27,104 bases of DNA from Carex sylvatica (Eukaryota > Streptophyta > Magnoliopsida > Poales > Cyperaceae), in the NCBI GenBank assembly GCA_964058845.1, contig CAXKVR010000236.1, positions 1 through 27,104 of the forward strand, in the 5' to 3' direction. Numbering within the stretch: the first letter of the stretch is position 1; each line of letters opens with the position of its first letter. The position numbers were made by a program, and so were the translations under genes. A model generated the notes under the pieces. It did no database searches and was not told the origin of the DNA. It saw nothing but the letters and a program-made list of their open reading frames with translations. Positions 9,744-19,249 of the stretch are shown piece after piece.

Positions 9744-11525
9744 TCATTCAAGCACCAAGTCATCCGTTAAAATTTTCAACTCACAAGCAACCCTAATCTT
9801 CTCCTTGATGTAGTCAATATATTCTTTTCCGAAATTATACTTCTTCGGCTGTCAAAAGTTAAATGATTGTTACAACTTAGACAGACTGCCCAAATGTGAA
9901 ATAGCAAATAAATTCTAAACACTTCTACCTCAAAATATCTGCAGGATGTGCTCATTCACACTATAACCATCATTGCTCCCGCTCTACACATGTGTGAGTT
10001 CATAAGACAAGCAGGCAAAAATAAATTAAAACACTTTAATTATCCTGTTTGACACTTTGTTACCTATATTAGATGATAAATTTGTTGATTTAAGTTATCT
10101 GGGTTTTACAATTAGTTATCTACATGTTCAAGTTGACACTTCACCCACACCACATTGAATAGGATTACTGTTGAAAAGGAGGACAATTGCAGTACTGCAG
10201 CAGCAACTCACCTCCATGTAATGTTTGAAGCAACGACGCAGTAAAATAAAGTCAGGCTAAGTAGGTAAACCAACCTCAATAAATTAATAAGCAATTTGAA
10301 AAACCAAACAGGTATAAAGGAACTTACCATAGTTGTTAGGCTGTTAAAGTACCCCTCCTCCCGCAAGGAAATCTTCAATTTTGACTTTGTTAAAGGGGTA
10401 AAACTCTAACCCGTTCTCACTGATGATTGCCTTCAATGCTGGCACAAAATCCTCCTACATAAAGGTGTTACAGGAGCAGAGTAACTTAAAAGCATAGTAG
10501 GAATTATCGGTTTCGGGATCGGGATCGGGATCGGGATCGGTCCCGGCCGATACCGATACGGGATCGGTCCCGGCCGATACCGATACGGGATCGGTCCCGG
10601 CCGATACCGATACGGGATCGGGGTATCGGCTCAGGATCGGGGTTTTTTTTTTTTCTTTATGATTTGCTACGTGAGGATCGGATCGGGTTCGGCCGATACC
10701 GATCCGTATCGGCCGATTATTCCTACTATGCTTAAAAGGCCCTCTGCATAAGAAAATAAATATGTAAATAAAATCCTGAGTCAAGGGCTGGCAAAAACAA
10801 ACCCCATCCTCCTTGCGCCGATAGAGATCGACAAACAATGGAACCAACTCTTGCTCTGATTGTGTGGCAGTGCTCAGGGAAATAACCCTCTGTGTACAAA
10901 AGAAGGTCATTATTTGAACAACTATGAACTAGACTCACAATTTCAGTAAGATTGAAGTAAAAACTAAAAAGGATAAAGAAAAAGCAACCTACAAAAATAC
11001 TCTCATCTAGAAGCATCGTATCAATATCAACCTACAAAAATACTCTTCTGTGAACTTCTGATATTTACAGTCATAGGGATAATAAAGGTCAGAATATAGG
11101 TAGAATGGGTGCGGGTGCTCCAGCATTGATGAAGAGGGAACTAGATGAGCACAATACAAGGAACAAATAAAGGAAATAATGGTTTTTAAATTTCATTGGT
11201 ACATGTCAAAATTCTTGTTTCAATATCATACTATTTTAGTCGATGATGAAACTCGTGAGTAGCATAACAGGTAGCAATCCAGCATGTAGTTAGAGCCGCT
11301 TAATAACATTACAACCAGAGATAGGGTAAAGGTATATAAAACAAAGAAAAAGAAAATTTGAAAATTGTGTACTTGCTGAGCTGTAGATAGCGAGGCGCTG
11401 GTAGTCGTCAAGAGTACCAGGAGTTCGCCCCATGTGCCAGTTCTTTTGCCAATTCATTGTCTAAAACATTTTCCTCTCCTCATCAGAGAACAAACAGTAT
11501 GCATTTTCCTCAGAGGAAATTTTAT
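9744..11525 (-). pseudogene. unrecognised multi-exon gene, apparently decayed
   Basis: Exon-like blocks on the - strand, each with a plausible AG acceptor, are 11525-11373 (NWQKNWHMGRTPGTLDDYQ), 11140-11032 (MLEHPHPFYLYSDLYYPYD), 10889-10803 (SEQELVPLFVDLYRRKEDG), 10454-10353 or -10328 (EDFVPALKAIISENGLEFY), 10256-10212 (PDFILLRRCFKHYME), 9983-9929 (NDGYSVNEHILQ) and 9848-9744 (NFGKEYIDYIKEKIRVACE, ending in TGA). The first two join in phase. However, the first has an in-frame TAG (11461-11463), the fourth an in-frame TAA (10344-10346) if its strong GTAAGT donor is used, the sixth reads into TGA, and not all junction phases agree. I therefore call it a pseudogene, though wrong splice guesses could explain some of this. 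The protein family was not recognised. An upstream exon may lie beyond the MULE at 19526-19459. Confidence 0.4.
10485..10738. mobile_element. hAT MITE (238 bp, 10493-10730) with internal 27-bp tandem repeats
   Basis: The ends CATAGTAGGAATTATCGG and CCGATTATTCCTACTATG are inverted repeats, flanked by the identical 8-mer CTTAAAAG on both sides (10485-10492 and 10731-10738). The 8-bp duplication indicates a hAT-type element. The interior holds GGGATC repeats and three exact 27-bp copies (10534-10614) rich in GGCCGATACCGATAC, a partly palindromic word. It sits in what appears to be an intron of the unrecognised - strand gene. A truncated relative lies near 20.1-20.2 kb. Confidence 0.9.
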
Positions 11526-11634
11526 CTGCACGATCAGAGTCCGTGTATGCTCACGGCAACATTCACCATTTTTTGTTTAATACTTTTATTTTGCTATCTT
11601 CATTCTAGCAGCAGCCAAACTAACTCTCAAATCG

Positions 11635-11867
11635 CGGCCATTTTTATTAATACCCCTAAAAAAAAACTAAATTTTAACAATGCCCCTGCCATTTTTTTTT
11701 TTTTATTCCTGCCCCGACCGCCAGGCCCACTGGCGGCCCAATTATTGAAGGAAACCGCCAGGGCCCAAGGCGGTCCACTACCCCAACCAAACCGCCCCAC
11801 CCCTGGGCGGTCCACTACCCCAGCAAACCGCCCCCCCCCCCCCCTGGCGGTCCACTATGCTTATATT
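11635..11867 (+). repeat. MULE left terminal inverted repeat
   Basis: The TIR is about 230 bp. After the A/T-rich outer 80 bp comes a palindrome CCGCCAG-N6-CTGGCGG and then three related modules of the form AAACCGCC-N-GGCGGTCCACTA. The right TIR has the same palindrome but only two such modules. The modules are candidate transposase-binding and promoter sites; this role is inferred from other MULEs. Confidence 0.9.
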
Positions 11868-11959
11868 CCCCACCCAGCAGCCCTCCCTCCCACCCCTCCT
11901 CTGCCCTAATCCCGCCCCCCCCCCTCTGCCCCTGCTCCGAACCAAGCCAGAAAAAAAGA

Positions 11960-12048
11960 AAAAAAAAAGAAAAGATTTGCGTCGCCGCTCCTGTCTCCGC
12001 CCCTGCCGCTGCCGCCGTGACTGCTCCGCTCCTTTCCCGCTCTTGAAT
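11960..12048 (+). other. probable leader exon of MULE gene 2
   Basis: A C-rich, CpG-rich stretch just inside the left TIR ends in TTGAAT followed by GTAAGT, a consensus splice donor at 12049. The next good acceptor (AAATGTAG, 13714) lies one base before the ATG of gene 2, so a leader intron of about 1,666 bp is inferred. The exon start is not defined. Confidence 0.45.
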
Positions 12049-12076
12049 GTAAGTTTTTTCGATTTGATTAGTTAAA

Positions 12077-12095
12077 TTTAGGGTTAGGGTTAGGG
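12077..12095 (+). repeat. three TTAGGG units
   Basis: Three consecutive GGGTTA/TTAGGG hexamers lie just inside the leader intron of gene 2. Too short to be a telomere tract; noted as an interstitial telomere-like word. Confidence 0.6.
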
Positions 12096-12130
12096 TTAAG
12101 ATTAGTGAATCGATAATGGTTGAATTAGTT

Positions 12131-12415
12131 GAATTGTGACTCGATAATGGTTGAATTAGAGTTGTTCCGAATTGGTTGAATTGGTTGAATTGGTTGAATT
12201 GGTTGAATTGGTTGAATTGGTTGAATTAGTTGAATTGGTTGAATTGTGACTCGATAATGGTTGAATTAGAGTTGTTCCGAATTAGTTGAATTGGTTGAAT
12301 TGGTTGAATTGGTTGAATTGGTTGAATTGGTTGAATTGGTTGAATTGGTTGAATTGGTTGAATTGGTCGAATTGGTCGAATTGGTCGAATTGGTCGAATT
12401 GGTCGAATTGGGTGC
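12131..12415 (+). repeat. 9-bp minisatellite (GGTTGAATT)n with an inserted higher-order unit
   Basis: The 9-mer GGTTGAATT is repeated roughly two dozen times, drifting to GGTCGAATT at the end. A longer unit (GTGACTCGATAATGG, then TTGAATTAGAGTTGTTCCGA) occurs at about 12136 and again at about 12246, so the array has a duplicated block. It lies in the leader intron of gene 2. Confidence 0.9.
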
Positions 12416-12785
12416 TTTATTGAATTGTTTGGATTGGGGATTATTAATAAAAAAATAATTATGGTAGAATTGCTTAATTTTTTTGAATGTGATATAGTTC
12501 AATTTAGGGTTTATGGTTATGAATTGTGAATTGCTTAAAAATGTATAGTTTATGATTCCCTTCTTTGAATTTATGGTTTATGATTCAATTTGGGGTTATT
12601 ATGGTTGAATTATTTGATTTGTTTAGAAATATAAAGTTAGAGTTTATGGTTTACAAAATTTAGGGTTGAGAGGTTTTTGACATTAATTGACGAAAGACAT
12701 GTATATATATATTAATAGAAATTAATTTTAAGTAAAAATAAATTATTTTAAAGTATATCAAAATTAGTTTAAAAATTGCCTATTC

Positions 12786-13581
12786 GTTATTAAGTGAATT
12801 GCAGTTTTTTATTTTTCTTGCAAATTTCATATTTTTATAAAATTTAATAGTAAATAAAATTTTCTATTTTTATAAAATTTAATGGTTAATGGTGAATAAA
12901 ATTTAGTAGTAAATATAATTAATTTGCTTAGAAAAATTAATTTGTTTATAAAACAGTCCCTGCCTAGGGACCTCTTTGTGACAGGATGTAAAAAGTTGTA
13001 TGGTACGTATCTTTTAATTGAAATTTCATAGAAATAGTAGTTGCAAAATGTATAAAACTTAATAATATTTTCAAACATAAATTTGAATAAAAGAAATTAT
13101 TATTTTGAAATTTATCTGATAAATTGCGAGCACATGTAGTTATTTGGTAATTTGTTATAATCAAAATTCGATTAAAATTGCGTGTTTGTTATTAAGTGAA
13201 TTGCAGTTTTTTATTTTTCTTGCAAATTTCATATTTTTATAAAATTTAATAGTAAATAAAATTTTCTATTTTTATAAAATTTAATGGTTAATGGTGAATA
13301 AAATATAGTAGTAAATATAATTAATTTGCTTAGAAAAATTAATTTGTTTATAAAACAATCCCTGCCTAGGGACCTCTTTGTGACAGGATGTAAAAAGTTG
13401 TATGGTACGTATCTTTTAATTGAAATTTCATAGAAATAGTAGTTGCAAAATGTATAAAACTTAATAATATTTCCAAACATAAATTTGAATAAAAGAAATT
13501 ATTATTTTGAAATTTATCTGATAAATTGCGAGCACATGTAGTTATTTGGTAATTTGTTATAATCAAAATTCGATTAAAATT
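12786..13581 (+). repeat. 402-bp tandem direct duplication
   Basis: The block starting GTTATTAAGTGAATTGCAG at 12786 recurs at 13188, and both copies run to ATTCGATTAAAATT. I counted only about three substitutions plus a short difference at the junction, so it is a recent event. Each copy holds the small palindrome GTCCCT-GCCT-AGGGAC (GTCCCT reads ATCCCT in copy 2). It lies in the leader intron of gene 2. Confidence 0.92.
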
Positions 13582-13715
13582 CATGTGTTTCGGTTATTGG
13601 TTAGATATATATTTTACAAATATGGTGAGATGAATTGTTGTTGTAATAATAAAAATATGTGTAGTTACTATTTTTTAATTATTGTGATTGATTATATTTT
13701 TTTTTTAAATGTAGT

Positions 13716-15219
13716 ATGCGTAGATCTTCTAGACGGTGGAGAGACCCACAAGCGACTGCAGCGGGTCCAGATGCTATGGATCCGCCTGTAGCGGGTCCGT
13801 CCTCAGTGGATCCGACTGGAGCGGGTCCATCCTCAGTGGATCCGACTGGAGCGGGTCCGTCCTCGGGTGGAGCGGAGCAGTTATATGGGGATATGGCTGG
13901 AGGCAGCGTTTCAGCCAGGAGTATGACTGGGCTCGACATCCGGATCAGCACTTATGGAGTCCACCACCTCCTGAGTCAGTGGGTATTGGTCCCGGGTCTT
14001 TGAGATATGATGTATGGTTTCAGAGATACGGCATGCCGTCAGTCTACCTTACCGGTCATTATGGCGACATCCTTCGACGTAGACTGATGGATTCATCTAG
14101 GAATTACATGCCTTGGGGTTCGGTCAATGCTCACTCGGTAAATACTTAAACCTACTTTAATTAAAAATTATAAATTCTAATTACACTTCTTATTGTCATA
14201 ATAATGAAAATATGTTGTGTGCAGGTACTGACAGCCATCAGAGGAGTTGGACACAGCTTAGCCTGCATGGCGAAGGATGCTTGGCGTGCCATAGGATGTC
14301 AAATGCTCCAGCACAGTGCACCAGTCGTGGAGAGAGGTGGTTGGGATGGCCGCCTAGTTGGCATGCTGCGCGATGCTGGGGAGAACATCAATTGGAGGGA
14401 GATAAAAGATGCACCGCGAGATCCGAATCATGAACGAGTCCCTGTCTACGCCGATGAGATGCCGCCACCTCCTTCAGGTGATTACTCGATTAATATTGAA
14501 AGTAGGACACACAGATTCATTTTATTTTCCTCCGATTCTTTGTTCTAACTAAGTTAACGTTCAATTATGCAGGTGATACCACAGGTTGGGAGTTCCACGA
14601 CTGGGTGTTGAATACCCAAGGATGGAACGCTTATAGAAATAAATATGGAGTTCCGACAGAGCTTGGCCAGGTCAGTTACCGGTTTATATTATTTATTGCA
14701 GAGTTCTGTGTATGAAGAAAATCTAACATTATTTAAATTTAGGATGGAGTACCTCGTTGGGGTGCCGATGCCGAGTTTAGCGTGGATGCCCTGTCCCCGG
14801 TACGTACAGATGCAGAGGTGATAGGCTCCCACCGACCACGTTATGGAGATACGATGGAGCACGACTACGAGGCTGGTGGGAGTACAGGGGAGAATGTAGA
14901 TGGCTTTGCCTCTGCATTATTTGGCGCACCGCCTCCTTCCACGTATCCTCCAACCTGGGGGCAAGATCCATGGTACCTGCGTACACAGCCGGCCGATGCA
15001 CAGTCATCTGTACCATTTGATCCATGGGGAGATGGCACAGGTATGCATCACATGTATACAGAGGTTCAGGAGGATATGGGAGAGGAGGGTGCAGAGGACG
15101 ACTTAGGAGATATTAGTCCGCACAGTCAGATACAGAGGCGCCAGCAGCCACACAGGGATCGCAAGGGCAAAGCAGCTGATAGGTGGGATCCCTCCGGAAA
15201 GAAACAACGAGGCGGATGA
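13716..15219 (+). CDS. MULE second gene, unknown function, frameshifted
   Basis: Coding exons are 13716-14137, 14225-14477, 14573-14670 and 14743-15219, with GT-AG introns in matching phase, for about 416 residues. The ATG frame opens with a basic MRRSSRRWRD and three 10-residue repeats (VDPTGAGPSS type). Conserved-looking sequence then continues in another frame (YGWRQRFSQEYDW, RYDVWFQRYGMPSVYLTGHY). That second frame has a stop just upstream and no ATG of its own, so a frameshift near 13885-13900, at a GGGG run, is required: one base lost, or -1 slippage. Later parts include GVGHSLACMAKDAWRAIG and GWEFHDWVLNTQGWNAYRNK, an acidic stretch, and a basic, NLS-like C terminus (DRKGKAADRW, KKQRGG). 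I recognise no family. Its place, convergent with the transposase, is that of mudrB in maize MuDR, but similarity to MURB is not established. Confidence 0.7.
13776..13865 (+). repeat. 30-bp coding tandem repeat in gene 2
   Basis: Units built on GTGGATCCGACTGGAGCGGG occur about three times. They encode VDPTGAGPSS in the ATG frame and SGSDWSGSVL-like repeats in the overlapping frame, so both frames stay open across the array. Confidence 0.85.
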
Positions 15220-15540
15220 TTTTTTTTTTTTTTTTAGTTATGACTGCAGTATTTTGACTCTGGGACTGTAGTATTATATGTTTGGGACTGTACTATTCAC
15301 TTTTTTTCATTATGACTTTTATGTTGTTATCACTTTACATTTCGTGGTTTTTATTTGCGGGCGTCAAAAAAAAGTTATTAGTTACAACATAATTATAACT
15401 AACCAAGTTTTAAAACTAAGTAATTATATCGGAACCGTCTCATCTAAGTTATGCAACTAAAGTTTAACAATACAACTAAAGTTATGCAATACAATTAAAG
15501 TTCGTAGCTTATTTTCACACTAGCAATAGAGTGAAGAACT
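15220..15540. other. short convergent intergenic space inside the MULE
   Basis: About 320 bp separate the stop of gene 2 (15219) from the probable end of the transposase gene (15541). The space is AT-rich with words such as CAACTAAAGTT repeated, and presumably holds both 3' ends and polyadenylation sites. Confidence 0.5.
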
Positions 15541-18500
15541 TCATCTGGCCCGACGTTCGAATAAACCTAAAAAACGACCAGATTTTCTTGTACAAGCGGC
15601 AGGTGCAGCATTACTTGTAGATGCTTGGCTACTAGATGATTGGCTTGCAGGAGGGGGGGATGTGTTCTACCAGTTGCTTCAGCAATAACTCTAGCATTTT
15701 CTCTTTCATTGTGTGCATTTATGGCATCTGGACATAACAATACAATTCAGTTACTACTATAATAAAATCATAAATTAGTGTTATACAAAAAAAAAAATAC
15801 CTGCTGTGCGTCTTTCAGAAACAGAACGACGAGCTCGATTTCCCGACGGTCGCCTACTGCCCATCTCGTCCATGGTCATTACAACGCGCTTGTGTCTCCT
15901 TCTCCCCTTTCTTATCCATTCTTCTGAAGGAAGTATTCTATCACCGACATATGCAGGCCACTCATGCTGATCGGGATAAGAATGGAAAGATCCACCCCAA
16001 GTGGAAACAAGGTAATCGGTACGATACATGTCAGCAACATAGTGATCCTCACAGTAGTTTCTCACTCGGCATACCGCCATCACGTGACTACAGGGTATGT
16101 GACTTAGTTAGGGTCCTTGGCATGTACAGGTCACCTCCCTGGCATCTCCGAATTTAACCACGTACTTGCAAGCCCTCTTCACAAACTCTATAGTGCCATC
16201 TGGTTTGCGGCTGGTAGGAACGTATTCATTTGGATTTTGCACTTTGAATTCTGTACCATCATTCCCCATCGGGATCACGTTCATAGTTGCACCTTTGTCC
16301 CTGTGTTGTCTTAGTTTCTCCTCCACCCTTGTTGAAAATGACTGGTTCATCCTTATTAATTCTGCGGCCTTAGCACGCCGTTCTTGAAACCAGGCATTTA
16401 ACTTGTAGAATGTGTCTTCTACAATTGCAGCCACAGGTAACATCCGGCTCTGCTTGAATACTGCATTCAGCGACTCGGACCCGTTGGTGGTCATAATTCC
16501 CCAACGCCAACCTCCATCACGAGATTGATATATTTTCTCGTATGCTGGATCTTCGTTGACATCTCGCGGATTATTTTTGCCGACCTTCATTAAGTAGAGA
16601 TTTGCCTTTGGCATGTACTACAGAAAAATAAGAAAATAAAATAATATAAGTAAACAATTGTACTAAAAAACCGTCGTCTGAAAATACAATAATATATGTA
16701 AACAACTATAATATATATACCTTTGCAAAACTGCGAGTCATCTCTACCACTCTTCTCGGCTTTTTCTTTCTGCAATTTCGTCTAAATATTTCTAGAACCC
16801 ACTTATCATTTCCGGTTGCCTTGGAAAGGTTCTCCGCAACGTGTTGCATACACAACCTGTGCACACACTCACCAGTATGTGTTGACCAACCGTAATGTTC
16901 ACGATCGAACACAAATTTTATTCCTTTGTGCTGGTCTGATATCACACAGAAAAACTTTCCTTCCCCAATCACCCGTCTTCTTAAAAACTGCATAAAGAAT
17001 CCCCAGTTCTCACCATCCTCTTTACGAACAATTGCAAAGGCCAAAGGCAACAACTGGTTCTCAGCATCATATGCACATGCTATCAGTAACCTCCCCTCAT
17101 AACGGCCAGACATGAAGCATGCATCAATGCTGATAACGGGTCTGATGTATGGCACAGCTTGGATACAAGCACCAAAAGCCCATGCTATGCCCTTGAATTG
17201 TTGAGCTCCCTCTATTAGCACTCCTTCTTTATCAAAAAAGGGGCCATGCCACCTCTCATATACAGTACCGATATTTGTACTTGCCATGGCCTGGAGCAAT
17301 GGTGCCAGATAGCCGTATGAATCCTTCCAACTACCGAATATTCTGCAAATTGCAAGTTCACGACCTCTCCACAGCCTGTTGTATTTTGGGGTTACATATT
17401 TGTATTTGTGTCTGACGGTTCTAGCCACCGCCTTGATGCTCATGGATGGATCCTCCTTAATGTCTTCCTCAATTGCATCGGCAATTAGTGATGCCGTCAG
17501 CTGTGAATGGTCTGTCCTAGTGGATGCAGACTTGCATGTATGGGGTGGTTCACACTTCTTAATCATCCATGCTTCTCCGGCACCTGCAGGGGTTGCAAAA
17601 AGGCGAAACTCGCACCGCGGGTGAGTTTTACACAGCACAACTAACCTTGTTCGATCCCTTTTGTGTATTTTACATTCCCAGTTGCCGTGAACATGAGTCT
17701 CGTAGATTTTCTTTATAAGTTCATCTATGTTGGTATAAAGTTGCCCTGGGGCAAGTTCGTCATTGTATACAACACGAGGGCCAAAATAACTAATGTCTGC
17801 CTCTTCAAAAGCTGTGGTATCGTTGAATGTGGCGACCGGATGCTTATTTTCCCGACCTCTAATCGGGAATTTGTCTTCCCTGGATAAACCTGGTACATTT
17901 GCATCACCATCTGATAAGTCATCAGATTCCCAGATCCCTTCGTATTCATCTCCCGTTTCTATTTCATTTTCTGGTATGGCATCAATAGCATCAACATCAA
18001 TATCAATATCAGTTCGATTAACGGGTACCGGTCCTGACTCTGGCATAGTTGGAAATCTAGGGATTATGGGTGTCTGTCTGGGTGGTGGTGGTAAATCTTC
18101 AATATTTTCAGGAGAGTTGTGGTGGTACCCTTGGTTGGCATAAGGAGAGTGGTGGTGGTATCCCTGGTTGTCATAAGGAGAGTTGTGGTGGTACCCCTGG
18201 TTGTCATAAGGGGAGTGGTGCTGGTACCCCTGGTTGTCATAAGGGGAGTGGTGGTGGTACCCCTGGTTGTCATAAGGGGAGTGGTGGTGGTACCCCGGGT
18301 TGTCATAACCGGAAGGTCCAGCTCCGGCCGCACTAGAAGGTCCAGCCCCACCTCGGGGAACCCTCTTTAAATATATGTCCATTACGGAGACCCCACTAGA
18401 CTCAAATTGAGTGTACACAGCTCTCCACAAATTCACATCTGTTATTGGAAACCTCACAAAGTAAGGTCTACCCCCCGCCCCACCCGTTTGTGAGTTGTCA

Positions 18501-18685
18501 ATCCGTGTAGCCAATTCTATTTCATACCTGTTGGGGTTTACAGCAATCTTTTCGTATATTATCTGCTTAAGTTCCTGAAATGTGGTATGTTCATTAACCT
18601 CGAAGCCAAATGCCGCGTCTTTCGTGTAATACACGCCATCTACACCCTTTTGTAGCTTGCCGCCCATATACAGTGCAACTAACAT
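15541..18685 (-). CDS. MuDR-type MULE transposase with premature stop
   Basis: Exons are 18685-16721, 16617-15801 and 15727-15541. The protein has an N-terminal PB1-like MULE domain (about 1-110), six His-rich 11-mers (131-192), an acidic region, a zinc-binding DNA-binding domain (C352, C358, H382, C384), and a DDE-type MULE catalytic domain with D521 (ISIDACF), D584 (VISDQHKG) and the C612/H615 pair (LCMQH). The GSESLNAVF block in exon 2 lies in the region carrying the third acidic residue. A C-terminal SWIM finger CTC...CSH follows. Codon 825, between CTC and CSH, is TAA (16108-16110), after which the same frame continues well. In the last exon a C7 run (15653-15659) seems to have shifted the frame: the alternative frame ends in GRFLGLFERRAR and TGA at 15541. 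As written the product stops at 824 residues, without a complete SWIM finger. Confidence 0.93.
18110..18295 (-). repeat. 33-bp tandem repeat coding for GYHHHSPYDNQ units
   Basis: Six near-identical 33-bp units within the transposase encode GYHHHSPYDNQ with H/Q/N swaps. All keep frame. They lie between the PB1-like and zinc-binding domains. Confidence 0.95.
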
Positions 18686-18700
18686 CTTTTACTTAACAAA

Positions 18701-18973
18701 CTACATTTAAAAAAAATAATTTTGTAAGTATTATAATAATTGTTCAGTAATTATAACGAGCACAATAATAAATGGCTACTTTTAAAAAAATTACGTGTTG
18801 CTACAGTAATGCTACAGTAACCCTACGGTACTGCTACAGTAATGCTACAGTAACCCTACGGTACTGCTACAGTAACCCTACGGTACTGCTACAGTAACCC
18901 TACGGTACTGCTACAGTAATGCTACGGTAATTGACTAATTAATAATAATTAAAAAAAATTAACAAAATAATAC
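18701..18973 (-). other. leader intron of the transposase gene
   Basis: On the - strand a C/T-rich leader inside the right TIR ends in ACGACAG followed by GTATTA (donor at 18973). The acceptor AAATGTAG (18701) lies 15 bp before the ATG at 18685. The acceptor word is the same as that of gene 2. The intron contains a minisatellite. Confidence 0.5.
18800..18930. repeat. 22-bp minisatellite (CTACAGTAACCCTACGGTACTG)n
   Basis: Roughly five to six units of about 22 bp occur, some with GCTACAGTAAT in place of CCCTACGGTAC. The word GCTACAGTAA is the shared core. It lies in the leader intron of the transposase. Confidence 0.9.
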
Positions 18974-19049
18974 CTGTCGTTACAGGAGACGGGCGCGAGG
19001 TTCGGAATGAGGAATGAGGCAGAGAAGAGAGAGAATGAGGCAGAGGAGA

Positions 19050-19249
19050 ATATAATGCATAGTGGACCGCCGGGGGGGGGGGGGGGGGGCGGTTTGCTTG
19101 GTCTAGTGGACCGCCCAGGGGGGGGGCGGTTTCCTTCAATAATTGGGCCGCCAGTGGGCCTGGCGGTCGGGGCAGGAATAAAAAAAAAAAAATGGCAGGG
19201 GCATTGTTAAAATTTAGTTTTTTTTTAGGGGTATTAATAAAAATGGCCG
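19050..19249 (-). repeat. MULE right terminal inverted repeat
   Basis: This is the reverse complement of the left TIR, matching base for base through the outer part. It has one module fewer and long G runs (19072-19089 and 19119-19125) where the left TIR has C runs. It probably provides the promoter of the transposase gene. Confidence 0.9.

Noticed and set aside
10455..10910. Open frame with DPVSVSAGT repeats on the - strand
   Set aside because: The repeats come from the hAT MITE's 27-bp units. Only the part near 10889-10803 looks like a real exon, and it belongs to another gene model.
11457..11909. Proline-rich open frame of 150 codons on the + strand
   Set aside because: It runs across the MULE boundary and the C-rich TIR, so composition alone keeps it open.
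12077..12095. Telomere tract
   Set aside because: Only three TTAGGG units lie inside a transposon intron, so it is not a chromosome end.
12266..12502. Open frame encoding (TNS)n on the - strand
   Set aside because: It is simply the 9-bp minisatellite read in one frame.
18064..18370. Open frames opposite and alongside the His-rich repeat
   Set aside because: They are shadows of the 33-bp coding repeat in the transposase. Only the HHHSPYDNQ frame joins the conserved domains.
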